64,000 nucleotides of DNA from an uncultured Porticoccus sp. (GTDB lineage Bacteria; Pseudomonadota; Gammaproteobacteria; Pseudomonadales; Porticoccaceae): positions 1 to 64,000 of the forward strand of contig CAMYLT010000001.1 of assembly GCA_947259505.1 (NCBI GenBank), written 5' to 3'. The notes below the pieces were generated by a model. That model did no database searches, was not told the origin of the DNA, and saw only the letters and a program-made list of their open reading frames with translations. The position numbers were made by a program, and so were the translations under genes. Below, piece after piece: positions 53,043 to 61,649 of the stretch (position 1 is the stretch's first letter; the number at the start of each line of letters is the position of its first letter).

Positions 53043-54236
53043 ATGTTATTAGAGTGCAAAGCTTTCTATGAAAGCTGGAAAGTTAAGTTCATTACGAAAC
53101 ATGTCTGGTTGCTTGTTCCATCTCTGTTTTTTATCTCCTTCATTCCCGAAAATGCAACGGGCATTACAAACCTTTATCGTTTGCTGGTGGTCTTGCCATT
53201 AATACTTAGCATTAGGTCTTCAGATGTTGAGGCGTTGTGGGAGAGTTCGACCGCAAAATGGTTTGTTGTGTTATGCGGGTGGATGATTCTAAGTCTCTTT
53301 TTTGATGGAGTGTCCTACAAGGATGTAAAGCTTTTCTGGCGTATGTTGAATCTTGTTGCGCTGTTCTATTTGGTGTTTCTGGTTTTCAGGTATCACTTGC
53401 CTAAAATATCCAACCTTCAGCCAGCACTGTTATTTTTTGGTTTCTTGGGTGGGCTTTTGATTATTGCCGATTGGGGGGGGTTGCGTGATTTTAGCGTCGA
53501 TTCACAATACTACCGCGAGTCAGGCCGGGGAATTTTTCATCATCATCTTGAAGTTGGTTGGGTGATTGGCTTGCTAGGTGTTATTTCCCTGAATCAGTTT
53601 TTACGTGCAGTAGGCTGGCTAAAGCTCTTTTTGTATGGGGGCTTGTTTTTGTTTTTTTCCATAGTGTTGCTGCTGGTTCAGGCACGTGGGGGGTATGTCC
53701 TGTATTCAGTGGGCATAGTCATACTGCTCTTGATGACCCCTACACGACGCACCATGTGGTTGTTGGTTGCGGGTGCTATCCTGATGCTGGTGTGTTCTAT
53801 TGTGTTTAGAAATGAACTCGCGGCACTCTGGGGGAATGTTTTGGCACGCGGTTCCTCTAGTAGGCTCCCTATCTGGAACAATGGTATCCAGGCGGTAACA
53901 GATTCATTTTCGGCACTTTTGTTTGGCCATGGTTTGTCTGCCGTTGCTGAAAACATGGTGGGGCATTTTCAGGTCGCGCATTTTCATAATTTTTTTCTAA
54001 CGCACACCTTTTATACCGGTCTGGTCGGCATTTTTCTGTATTTTGGACTTGTGGTGAATGCGATAAAAAAAGCCCTTTCTTCAAAAGAAACCCTTGTCTG
54101 GGGAGTGTTAGTGTTGTCTATGCAGGTGGCCTTTATGACGGATGGAGATCGCCTTGCGGTTAACCCGTCCGCCATGATGTTATGTTTTTTGCTTCCGTTA
54201 GCCATCGCCACCTTTTCTACTTATGAGAGATCTTAA
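53043..54236 (+). CDS. waaL: O-antigen ligase/polymerase family protein, probable WaaL
   Basis: A 397-residue membrane protein with about ten hydrophobic segments and a large periplasmic loop. The Wzy_C features ARGGYVLYSVG (Arg in the first loop) and HFHNFFLTHTFYTGLVG (essential His) are present. In Pseudomonas waaL is in the same position, after wapR and before the PA4998-type kinase. It ligates undecaprenyl-linked polysaccharide to the lipid A core in the periplasm. No wzx, wzy or O-antigen genes occur in the window, so a polymerase role remains possible but less likely. Confidence 0.82.
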   Translation: MLLECKAFYESWKVKFITKHVWLLVPSLFFISFIPENATGITNLYRLLVVLPLILSIRSSDVEALWESSTAKWFVVLCGWMILSLFFDGVSYKDVKLFWRMLNLVALFYLVFLVFRYHLPKISNLQPALLFFGFLGGLLIIADWGGLRDFSVDSQYYRESGRGIFHHHLEVGWVIGLLGVISLNQFLRAVGWLKLFLYGGLFLFFSIVLLLVQARGGYVLYSVGIVILLLMTPTRRTMWLLVAGAILMLVCSIVFRNELAALWGNVLARGSSSRLPIWNNGIQAVTDSFSALLFGHGLSAVAENMVGHFQVAHFHNFFLTHTFYTGLVGIFLYFGLVVNAIKKALSSKETLVWGVLVLSMQVAFMTDGDRLAVNPSAMMLCFLLPLAIATFSTYERS

Positions 54237-54487
54237 GCAGTCGTAAGTGGTCAGGCTTCCTCAATAGAAATAATGCTTGTCTTCTTGATGACGAGCTTGG
54301 CATTGATAGCAGATATGCTTAGATAAAAGGCATGCTGTAAAGCTTAGATAGTAAGCCGGGTGATATCGAAGTTCTCTACCTCTCGTGATAAAGAGCCGGT
54401 TCTCTTTGTTTGGCGCTGGAAAGTCTATTGTTATGCTGGGATGGGACATAGAGCAGTTAATTAATAAAAATAGCCTCGTACATTTTG
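54237..54487. other. 251-base AT-rich gap with no supported gene
   Basis: The region between waaL and the convergent kinase gene is AT-rich and contains no terminator hairpin I could recognise. A 62-codon minus-strand frame lies at 54261-54449, with a CYQC motif near its end, but there is no good ribosome binding site or family resemblance. It may be spacer or decayed sequence at the edge of the variable segment. Confidence 0.5.
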
Positions 54488-55129
54488 CTATGGGGGTGAG
54501 GCTAGCATACTTTCAATATTGTTTGCGAGGTCGCTGGCTTCATCTTTGCCGGTATAGCCACTGATAAAACTGCTGAAGTGTCGTTGTAATTGAGAAGAGT
54601 CTTCTTTGTATCGAGCAATATGCTGGAAGTTCCTCAGGCGCAATTCTTCCGATAGGGGGCCCCGGTAGATTTTCATGTCAGCCACGTCGATCAATCCCAA
54701 GCGGTTTTCTTGAGTGACGACGATGTTGCCCAGATGCAGTGAGCGAAAGTAAATGCCCTTGTCGTGTAATTCCCGAAAAAACTTGCCCAATTTGCTGGCG
54801 ATGATTAAATCGATGCCATGGGAAAGTTTGCGAAGGGTTTTTCCTGTGAGTGGATAATAGTGCACAGCGGTGCGGTGGATACTGGGTATTTTGTATAGTT
54901 CGAGAACTGTGACCGTAGGAATCCCTTTTTCTATTAGCTTGCCCACGTTTTTGACAAAGCGCTTGGAGTAGGGGTAGAACCGTGCCGCGGAGAACAATCG
55001 CTTAACCCGGAATAGTTTTAGGTAAGTCCCGTCTGCCAGCAGGAGCACTTTGTCGCCAAAATGGTCTGCTTCAATAACTGTTGCCCCGTCACGAAGGGCG
55101 GCATAGTCGTCTTTTGACAATTTTTTCAT
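54488..55129 (-). CDS. InaA-like kinase-fold protein lacking the catalytic Asp
   Basis: A 213-residue protein of the LPS-associated kinase-like family, matching in place the PA4998-type gene of Pseudomonas (next to waaL and hldE). Lys38 (LKLF), Asn135 (LHLGNIVV) and Asp148 (GLIDVADMK) are kept. The catalytic loop reads YFRSLHLGN, so Ser130 stands where the catalytic Asp is expected. It may be a pseudokinase or use another residue. ATG at 55129 is divergent from hldE. It is the only minus-strand gene inside the core cluster. Confidence 0.8.
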   Translation of the reverse strand: MKKLSKDDYAALRDGATVIEADHFGDKVLLLADGTYLKLFRVKRLFSAARFYPYSKRFVKNVGKLIEKGIPTVTVLELYKIPSIHRTAVHYYPLTGKTLRKLSHGIDLIIASKLGKFFRELHDKGIYFRSLHLGNIVVTQENRLGLIDVADMKIYRGPLSEELRLRNFQHIARYKEDSSQLQRHFSSFISGYTGKDEASDLANNIESMLASPP

Positions 55130-55148
55130 GGTGTTTCCGTATGGTTCT

Positions 55149-55185
55149 CGGTGGCATTATAGAGATGCACCCTATGCTAAGATAC
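55149..55185 (+). promoter_or_regulatory. Weak candidate promoter for hldE
   Basis: In the 82-base gap between the divergent kinase gene and hldE, GTGGCA and TATGCT occur 16 bases apart, each four of six matches to the sigma70 consensus. This is near the chance level, so I hold it loosely. Confidence 0.25.
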
Positions 55186-55211
55186 CCGCACTTTTTCACA
55201 GGACCCATTCG

Positions 55212-56636
55212 ATGAAATTGACTGTTCCTCGCTTTGATCGTGCTCAGGTACTGGTGGTCGGCGACCTGATGTTAGATCGTTATTGGCATGGCGCGACCTC
55301 TCGGATTTCACCTGAAGCCCCAGTGCCGGTAGTGAAGGTGGGGCAGCGGGAAGATCGTATCGGTGGCGCGGGCAACGTAGCACTGAACATTGCCTCGCTG
55401 GGCGCGGGCGCATCGCTGGTGGCGGTTGTGGGGCAGGACGAAGCGGCTGAAGCTTTAAAGACACGTCTTGAGTCTGCCGGTATCCATGCCGATTTTCAGG
55501 TGTCCGCTGACAAACCCACTATTACTAAATTGCGCGTTATCAGTCGCCACCAACAGTTGTTACGCCTGGATTTTGAGGAAGGTTTTGATTCCAGGGATTG
55601 TGATCAGCTGCCCGAAAAAGTTGAACAGTTGTTAGCGAATGTTGGGGTTTTGGTGATATCTGACTACGCCAAAGGCGCCTTGCAAGACCCTCAGCCCTTT
55701 ATTTGCTCTGCGCGAGCGGCTGGGATTCCAGTGCTGGTAGATCCCAAGGGTTCAGATTTTGAACGTTATCGCGGGGCAACGCTGCTGACGCCCAACCTGG
55801 CCGAATTTGAAGAGGTGGTAGGGCATTGTAGCAATGAGCAGTCATTAGTAGAAAAAGGCCTCGGTCTGCTGGATAGACTTGATATTGAAGCACTGCTGAT
55901 CACCCGCAGTGAGCATGGTATGACCCTGCTGCGCAGGGGTATGCGTGAATTGCACCTGCCTGCCAGAGCGCGGGAAGTGTTTGATGTTACCGGTGCCGGG
56001 GATACCGTGATCTCGGTATTGGCGGCCGCTTTGGCCGCGGGGGAAGCGATGCCCGAAGCGGTGGCCATGGCCAACATAGCAGCGGGCATTGTGGTGGGCA
56101 AGCTGGGTACGGCTACAGTGAGCATGCCGGAACTGCGGCGGGCGATTCAGCAGGAGCAGGGTTCCGAGCGTGGTGTGGTCAATGAAGAGCAATTGCAGGT
56201 GGATGTGGTCGATGCCCGTGCTCACGGCGAGCGCATCGTCTTTACCAACGGTTGCTTTGATATTCTCCATGCCGGTCATGTGGGGTATCTGGAACAGGCC
56301 CGCAAACTCGGGGATAGGTTGATTGTGGCCATCAACTCCGACGCTTCAGTAACCAGGCTCAAGGGTGAAGGTAGGCCGATTAACCCTGCGGATCGCCGCA
56401 TGGCGGTGCTGGCGGGGCTTGAAGCAGTGGACTGGGTCGTTTCTTTTGAGGACGATACTCCGGAACGTTTACTGGCGTTAATCCGCCCCGACATTCTGGT
56501 GAAGGGTGGCGACTATAGCCGCGAACAGGTGGTGGGCTGGGAGATTGTAGAAAGTTATGGCGGCGAGATAGCGGCGTTAGATTTTCTCGATGACTGCTCA
56601 ACCACGGCAATTGTTAATAAAATTCAGAAGAAGTAA
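55212..56636 (+). CDS. hldE: Bifunctional heptose-7-phosphate kinase / heptose-1-phosphate adenylyltransferase HldE
   Basis: HldE makes ADP-heptose, the donor for WaaC and WaaF: its N-terminal PfkB-type domain phosphorylates heptose 7-phosphate at C1 and its C-terminal domain adenylylates heptose 1-phosphate. From the ATG at 55212 it has 474 residues. The kinase part has [15 protein letters not shown] and [18 protein letters not shown] (about 1-320). The adenylyltransferase part (about 340-474) has [20 protein letters not shown] and [13 protein letters not shown]. The frame is open to 55128, but homologues begin MKLTVPRFD. It converges on an aldo/keto reductase gene with a 4-base gap. Confidence 0.96.
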   Translation: MKLTVPRFDRAQVLVVGDLMLDRYWHGATSRISPEAPVPVVKVGQREDRIGGAGNVALNIASLGAGASLVAVVGQDEAAEALKTRLESAGIHADFQVSADKPTITKLRVISRHQQLLRLDFEEGFDSRDCDQLPEKVEQLLANVGVLVISDYAKGALQDPQPFICSARAAGIPVLVDPKGSDFERYRGATLLTPNLAEFEEVVGHCSNEQSLVEKGLGLLDRLDIEALLITRSEHGMTLLRRGMRELHLPARAREVFDVTGAGDTVISVLAAALAAGEAMPEAVAMANIAAGIVVGKLGTATVSMPELRRAIQQEQGSERGVVNEEQLQVDVVDARAHGERIVFTNGCFDILHAGHVGYLEQARKLGDRLIVAINSDASVTRLKGEGRPINPADRRMAVLAGLEAVDWVVSFEDDTPERLLALIRPDILVKGGDYSREQVVGWEIVESYGGEIAALDFLDDCSTTAIVNKIQKK

Positions 56637-56640
56637 GCGA

Positions 56641-57447
56641 TCACATACCTGTAATTGCCCGAACGGCCTTGTCGACATTGCTGGTCAGATGTGAGGGGTT
56701 GATGGTGCCGACAATGGCGCTGCTGACACCCGGGTGGGCAAATAGTGTGCCGAAAGTCTTTTGTACTGAATCCTCTCCATGCGCCACAGTTGCATGGCCG
56801 CTGGCTAAAGCCTTCTTGATCAGTACGCCCTTGCGGTGATCGTGACAGTAGTCGATGACCGGTAATTCTTCATCATGCTCAAGGTTCCACGTCACCATCA
56901 CACCATCGGATTTTTCAGCCGCGAGCAGTCCGCCAGCAACCGTTTTGCTGGACATGCCAAAGGCGCGTATCTTTCCTTGGGCTTTAAGCTCGGCCAGGGC
57001 GTCAAGGGTGCCGAAGTGGTTGATGATGTATTCATCATTGCCATCCGAATGAACCAGTACGATGTCGATCATCTCGGTGTGCAGTCGCTGGAGGCTGCGC
57101 TCGATGCTGAAGCGGGTGTGTTCTGGGGTGAAATTGAAATGTGACTGGCCATTTTCGAATTCTTCGCCGACCTTGCTACAAATAACCCATTGATCACGTT
57201 GCCCCTTCAGCAGGTTCCCCAGTCTTTCCTCACTGTTACCGTAGGCTGGTGCGGTATCGATCAGGTTGATGCCGAGATCCAGGGCCAGTGAAATCAATCT
57301 GCCAGCTTGTCGGTCATCAGGAATCGCAAAACGATCTGGGTATTTAACACCCTGGTCGCGCCCTAACTTGACAGTACCGAGGCCGAGAATGCTGACGTCA
57401 ATGCCTGTGGTGCCAAAGGACCGTTTGGGTAGCTGATCGGGTAACAC
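56641..57447 (-). CDS. Aldo/keto reductase
   Basis: An AKR-fold NAD(P)H-dependent oxidoreductase with the tetrad visible: Asp and Tyr in NLIDTAPAYGNSEE, Lys in VICSKVGEE and His in DIVLVHSDG. The cofactor region AIVGTINPSHL lies near the C-terminus. The GTG at 57447 (GGAG 7 bases upstream) gives 268 residues; a TTG at 57453 has that site too close. The gene follows the FAD oxidoreductase by 2 bases. The substrate is unknown. A gene of the same family lies at the equivalent place between waaA and hldE in Pseudomonas. Confidence 0.88.
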   Translation of the reverse strand: MLPDQLPKRSFGTTGIDVSILGLGTVKLGRDQGVKYPDRFAIPDDRQAGRLISLALDLGINLIDTAPAYGNSEERLGNLLKGQRDQWVICSKVGEEFENGQSHFNFTPEHTRFSIERSLQRLHTEMIDIVLVHSDGNDEYIINHFGTLDALAELKAQGKIRAFGMSSKTVAGGLLAAEKSDGVMVTWNLEHDEELPVIDYCHDHRKGVLIKKALASGHATVAHGEDSVQKTFGTLFAHPGVSSAIVGTINPSHLTSNVDKAVRAITGM

Positions 57448-57449
57448 GG

Positions 57450-58673
57450 TCAATCTCCAAATGCCGTTTGCCAGGGAGTCGGTGCCAGTGGTGGTCGTTC
57501 CAGAAAATCCAACTCGGGAATGCCGGGACAGGAGGGTTCAATCCCCATTGTTCTTAGTAGAGCCATGACTTCGTCTGCCAGGTTGGGCGATAGAGTGAGT
57601 TTGGTGGGCCAGGCGACGATAACATTGGCGCACCCCTCGGCACGACTGGCAAAGGCTTTATCCGGGCGGGCGAAATTGCGCTGACGCGGTTCGGCGCGGT
57701 CCACCGGCAGGGAGGCCCAGCGGGCGTCAGATAGATCCAGCCAAGGCATCAGATCAGCCAATTCACGCTTGGCGCAGGCGATGACTTCCTCTGCCGTTTG
57801 GTGAGCCCCTTTTTCTGCCAACGTGCCGCCCAGATACCAGACCTGGCTGCCATCAGTACAGGGGTGGCTGGAAATAGTCAGCCTTGGCGTGGTTTCCGCC
57901 CCTAGGCAGTGGCCATAAAAATGGTGTGGATGGTGGTGTTTGACCATCACCTGTTGCAGGGGGCGGCGCTGCATCTGTGGGGAGGTAATACCCAGTTCTT
58001 TGAGCAATGCTTCGTTGCCTTGGCCGGCGCTCAATACTACTTGGCGGGGAGCCAGCTGGAAGTGATGGCAATTGTGCTGAAAGTCGATGGCCATTGACTG
58101 GTTGGGTAGTCGCTGCCAACTGGCCTGAGCCCAGTCAATTTTGAAAATGCGATCAGGGTGGTTATCTGCGAGTGCTTTGACGACGGTAGGCACGTCGAGC
58201 ACCATATCTACAAGCTGGTAGAGACTGCCGCTAAATTCAGGATGCTGGAACAGTGCCGGACGGTCTTTTTTGCCAACTTTGTTCACGCGTCCACGGGTGG
58301 CTTTGCTGGCCAGAAAAGTAGACATTCGTGACAATGCACTGTTGCTGGACCACAAATAAAAACAGTCGCTGAGTGTGGCTGCCCCACGCAAATCCACGTC
58401 ACCATTCCCGGCCAGACAAGCGCGCCAGTGATTGGGCATATCGGCTATGGCTTCAGATGCTCCGGTGAGCGCGCCGCTGAGGGTATACTTGATGCCCCCG
58501 TGAATCATGCCCTGACTGGCTACCGTCTGGTCGTTGCCCAGCGCGGTCTGCTCGAACAGTATGGCATTGTAACCGGCATGTACTAACCGGTTGAGCAGCC
58601 AGAGTCCGGCAATGCCTCCACCTATAATGGCGATGTCGCAGGAGTGGGTCTGGGGTGGTTCGATCGGGGCCAT
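57450..58673 (-). CDS. FAD-dependent oxidoreductase (DAO-type)
   Basis: A 407-residue flavoprotein with the dinucleotide-binding motif IAIIGGGIAGLWLLNRLV at the N-terminus, FEQTALGNDQTVASQGMIHG, and the C-terminal FAD contacts (ARPDKAFASRAEGCANVIVAW). It belongs to the glycerol-3-phosphate/D-amino-acid oxidase group. The ATG at 58673 is used; AGGAG lies 13-14 bases upstream, longer than ideal, and the frame is open to 58718. It is divergent from waaA with a 153-base gap and is probably co-transcribed with the aldo/keto reductase. Substrate unknown. Confidence 0.85.
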   Translation of the reverse strand: MAPIEPPQTHSCDIAIIGGGIAGLWLLNRLVHAGYNAILFEQTALGNDQTVASQGMIHGGIKYTLSGALTGASEAIADMPNHWRACLAGNGDVDLRGAATLSDCFYLWSSNSALSRMSTFLASKATRGRVNKVGKKDRPALFQHPEFSGSLYQLVDMVLDVPTVVKALADNHPDRIFKIDWAQASWQRLPNQSMAIDFQHNCHHFQLAPRQVVLSAGQGNEALLKELGITSPQMQRRPLQQVMVKHHHPHHFYGHCLGAETTPRLTISSHPCTDGSQVWYLGGTLAEKGAHQTAEEVIACAKRELADLMPWLDLSDARWASLPVDRAEPRQRNFARPDKAFASRAEGCANVIVAWPTKLTLSPNLADEVMALLRTMGIEPSCPGIPELDFLERPPLAPTPWQTAFGD

Positions 58674-58826
58674 GGATGTGCAATTTTCTCCTGCGCTGAA
58701 AACGTGCTCTATCTGCAAAGATGGTGATTTTGAGAGAGCAAAAATGACGGACTAGTATACCCCGGTCATTCTCTTTATGCTTTCGGCAAAACCCGTTTGC
58801 GACTCCGCAGTTGCCTGGAGGCCTTT

Positions 58827-60107
58827 TTGGCACGTCTTGTCTATTCCCTGCTGTTCTGCCTGCTGACTCCGCTGATTCTGCTGCGCTTGTTGTGGCGCAG
58901 TCGCTTGGCGCCAGAATACCGTCGACGCTGGGACGAGCGCTTCGGGTTTGTAACCGACATTCCATCAGTCCGCCAAGTGATTTGGGTGCATTCCGTTTCG
59001 GTGGGGGAAACGCTGGCGGCGGTGCCGATGATTCGCGAATTACAGCGGCGTTATCCACATGCCCTGTTGGCGGTAACCACTATGACACCCACTGGGTCGG
59101 CACGGGTTAAGGCGGTGTTTGGTGATAGCGTCTACCACGTCTATGCCCCCTATGATATTCCCTGCGTTTTGCGACGTTTTCTGAAGCGGTTGCACCCGGC
59201 TTTACTGGTGATTATGGAAACGGAGCTCTGGCCGAATCTGATCTGCTGCTGTCACGAGCAGCAGATTCCAGTAGTGGTGGCCAATGCTCGACTGTCGGCA
59301 AATTCCGCTAAGGGTTACCGTAAATTTGCCGCGCTGACCTCTCCGATGCTTGGTTGTATCAATACCATCGCGGCCCAGCATCAGGATGATGGTGAGCGAT
59401 TCTTATCGCTGGGGCTGTCGGCACAGCAGTTAGTCGTCACCGGTAATATCAAGTTCGACCTCGACATTGACGATGAGCTGAAACAGCGGGCCGCCGAGCT
59501 GCGCAGCCAGTGGCGCGGCACTTCCGGGCGGTCAGTTTTGTTGGCGGCCAGCACCCATCGTGGCGAGGATGACATCGTACTGGACGCCTTTGCCCGCCTT
59601 CTAGAACATTATCCTCATCTGTTATTAGTACTGGTGCCACGACACCCGGAGCGTTTTGATGAGGTGGCGCAACTTTGTGAAGGCAGAAAACTGAAGGTGG
59701 TACGACGCAGCCATGAAATTGTGCCTACGCTGCCAGATCAGGTGTTGCTCGGCGATACCATGGGTGAATTATTGCTGTTCTTTGGTGCTTGTGACATCGC
59801 TTTTGTCGGCGGCAGTTTGGTGCCGGTGGGAGGACACAACCTGATTGAACCCGCTGCTTGGAGTGTGCCGGTGCTGAGTGGGCCGCAGCTGTTTAATTTC
59901 GCCGAGGCCTCTAGTCTGCTGCTTCAGGCCGGGGGGATGGCGATTTGTGAAGATGCTGCCGCCATCGACGCGGCAGTTAGCAAGTTGCTGACTTCAACTG
60001 AAACGGCCTCCCGGATGGGGGCGGCAGCTAAGTCGGTGGCAGACAATAATCGCGGCGCGTTGGAGCGCTTGCTGGCAGTTATTGAACGCCAGCTTTCACC
60101 ACATTGA
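58827..60107 (+). CDS. waaA: Kdo transferase WaaA
   Basis: WaaA adds Kdo to lipid IVA at the inner membrane, an essential step that completes the lipid A acceptor. From the TTG at 58827 (GGAGG 5 bases upstream) the protein has 426 residues: a membrane-associated N-terminus (VYSLLFCLLTPLILLRLLW), WVHSVSVGETLAAVPMIREL, METELWPNLI, and the C-terminal donor region VGGHNLIEPAAW. Another in-frame TTG at 58797 lacks a ribosome binding site. Its 3' end overlaps the convergent tolC by 29 bases. Confidence 0.95.
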   Translation: MARLVYSLLFCLLTPLILLRLLWRSRLAPEYRRRWDERFGFVTDIPSVRQVIWVHSVSVGETLAAVPMIRELQRRYPHALLAVTTMTPTGSARVKAVFGDSVYHVYAPYDIPCVLRRFLKRLHPALLVIMETELWPNLICCCHEQQIPVVVANARLSANSAKGYRKFAALTSPMLGCINTIAAQHQDDGERFLSLGLSAQQLVVTGNIKFDLDIDDELKQRAAELRSQWRGTSGRSVLLAASTHRGEDDIVLDAFARLLEHYPHLLLVLVPRHPERFDEVAQLCEGRKLKVVRRSHEIVPTLPDQVLLGDTMGELLLFFGACDIAFVGGSLVPVGGHNLIEPAAWSVPVLSGPQLFNFAEASSLLLQAGGMAICEDAAAIDAAVSKLLTSTETASRMGAAAKSVADNNRGALERLLAVIERQLSPH

Positions 60108-61488
60108 TACCTGGGTCGAGCCAGGCGTTGAGCTGGTAAATATCTTCAGGACTCAACTGTCCAGCCACTTCCTTCAAACGCAGCAGGCTGCCGATATAGT
60201 CATAACGGGCATTGGCGTAGTCCCGCCGTGCCTGGAAGAGATTGCGCTGGGCCACCAGCACGTCAACGATATTGCGGGTACCCGCTTCATAGCCGGCTTG
60301 GGTAGCTTCCAAAGCACTGTCCGCTGAAGTAATAGCCTGGCTGCGAGCCTTAACTCGAGCACTGTTGGTGAGCACCAGAAGGTGTTGTGAGCGAGCCTGC
60401 TGAACCGTGTTGCGCTGGGCGCCAATGAAAATTTCCTCGGCCTGCACATACTGCTGGTAGGCCTGGCGGCGCTCGGCGCTGACCAGTCCACCGGTGAAAA
60501 TGGGTACGGTCAATTGTAGACCAATGGTCCGACCTTCCTGGTCCGTATCTGAGGGACTGGTAAAAAATTGGTTGGTATTGAAGTCGGTGCCCCTGAATTC
60601 GCTGTCAGTCTGATTATCGGAATAAGACATCGAGCCCGACAACGTTGGCGCATGCTCGTATTTCTTCGATTTGGCATTTTCATCTGCGGCATCGCGCTGG
60701 TAGCGGGTGGCCTGCAAACTGAAATTGTTCTGCAAGGCAAACTGTACCCAATCCTCCCGGTTCAGCGGCTCCGGAGGAACCACGGGAAAATCAGCCATCA
60801 AGCCCGCCAGCTGTTGGTGTGGTTCTCCGGTCAGAACCGTCAGTCCCTCAAAGGCGATATCCAGTGCTCCTCGGGCTTCCAGTGTGTTGACGCGGGCGTC
60901 GTCGTAGGCGGCCTGGGCTTCGTGCACGTCCGTGATGGGCAGCAGACCCACCTCAAAACGTTCTTTGGTTTGCTCCAGCTGACGCTGGATGGCTTTTTCC
61001 TGGGCCAGCGCCGTCTCGAGATTTTCCCTGGCGCGCAATACTTCAAAATAGGCATCGGCGGTGCGCAGGATCAGTGTTTGCTGGTCCGCGGCGAACTGCA
61101 GTCGCGCCTGTTCGCTAATGGCCTTGCCCTGCTGAAAGCTGAACCAGGCGGGGAGGTCAAAAAGCGGTTGTGACAGGGTCAGGGAATAACCCTCGCTGTC
61201 CGTATCGGTGTGTCCTTTGCGGCCAAATTGGGCGTTCTGCCCAAGTACGGTGGAAGTAGAGCCGCTGGTTTCCAGTTCTTCATATTGCCCGGTGGCGAAG
61301 ATTTGCGGTAAGAGCCCAGCCCGGCCAATATTTTTGGATTCCTGGCCAGCCAGGTAGGCGGCATGGGCGGCACGCAATTGCGGATCGTTTTGTACAGCCT
61401 GCTCGTAGATTTCGGAGAGGGTGTTTCCCAGGGTTATTGGCGCAGAGAGTGCGACAAGAAGCGGGAGTACGAATTTTGAAAAACGCAT
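60079..61488 (-). CDS. tolC: Outer-membrane efflux/secretion channel TolC
   Basis: TolC forms the outer-membrane exit duct for type I secretion and multidrug efflux. From the ATG at 61488 (GAAGGA upstream) the protein has 469 residues: signal peptide (FVLPLLVALSAPITLG), NTLSEIYEQAVQNDPQLRAA, and the two OEP repeats with long helices, such as ERFEVGLLPITDVHEAQAAY and AGYEAGTRNIVDVLVAQRNL. The usual LTVPIFTGG beta-barrel strand is present. The inner-membrane partners are not in the window. The neighbouring nudF, DUF1249 and cpdA genes are the same as in E. coli and Pseudomonas. Confidence 0.95.
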   Translation of the reverse strand: MRFSKFVLPLLVALSAPITLGNTLSEIYEQAVQNDPQLRAAHAAYLAGQESKNIGRAGLLPQIFATGQYEELETSGSTSTVLGQNAQFGRKGHTDTDSEGYSLTLSQPLFDLPAWFSFQQGKAISEQARLQFAADQQTLILRTADAYFEVLRARENLETALAQEKAIQRQLEQTKERFEVGLLPITDVHEAQAAYDDARVNTLEARGALDIAFEGLTVLTGEPHQQLAGLMADFPVVPPEPLNREDWVQFALQNNFSLQATRYQRDAADENAKSKKYEHAPTLSGSMSYSDNQTDSEFRGTDFNTNQFFTSPSDTDQEGRTIGLQLTVPIFTGGLVSAERRQAYQQYVQAEEIFIGAQRNTVQQARSQHLLVLTNSARVKARSQAITSADSALEATQAGYEAGTRNIVDVLVAQRNLFQARRDYANARYDYIGSLLRLKEVAGQLSPEDIYQLNAWLDPGINVVKAGVQ

Positions 61489-61587
61489 TGCGAGTCCTTC
61501 GTCAAGTGGTTGGCAGGCCGCTGAGTCTAGCAGATTTTGTTGGGCTGGACAGTGGCAGACACGCTGTGTAGGGTTGTTGAAAATGTA

Positions 61588-61617
61588 TCGTCTCAAGGGT
61601 TAACGAGTGCGAGACGA
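61588..61617. promoter_or_regulatory. Inverted repeat in the tolC/nudF divergent region
   Basis: TCGTCTC (61588-61594) and GAGACGA (61611-61617) form a perfect 7-base inverted repeat 16 bases apart, centred near the middle of the 161-base region between the divergent tolC and nudF genes. It could be an operator for a dimeric regulator. No T-tract follows it. Confidence 0.3.
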
Positions 61618-61649
61618 CAGACAAGAAATTCTGCACTGTGGGATATGAC

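Larger units (their letters stand above)
49132..54487. other. AT-rich outer-core segment in the LPS cluster
   Basis: Base composition drops sharply after the carbamoyltransferase. As samples, the 60 bases from 49261 contain 20 G or C, and those from 53041 contain 19, whereas those from 42241 (waaC) contain 36. The segment holds two sulfotransferases, two glycosyltransferases, a WaaL-like ligase and small gaps of 77-251 bases, larger than elsewhere in the cluster. Codon use follows the AT bias. This suggests a variable, horizontally exchanged part of the locus. No transposase or flanking repeat was seen. Confidence 0.8.

Noticed and set aside
54261-54449. A 62-codon minus-strand frame with a CYQC motif between waaL and the kinase gene
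   Set aside because: No ribosome binding site, no similarity I recognise, and composition like spacer; kept only as a described gap.
49132-54487. The AT-rich segment as a mobile element
   Set aside because: No transposase, integrase, tRNA or flanking direct repeats are visible; exchange by homologous recombination in flanking core genes is simpler.
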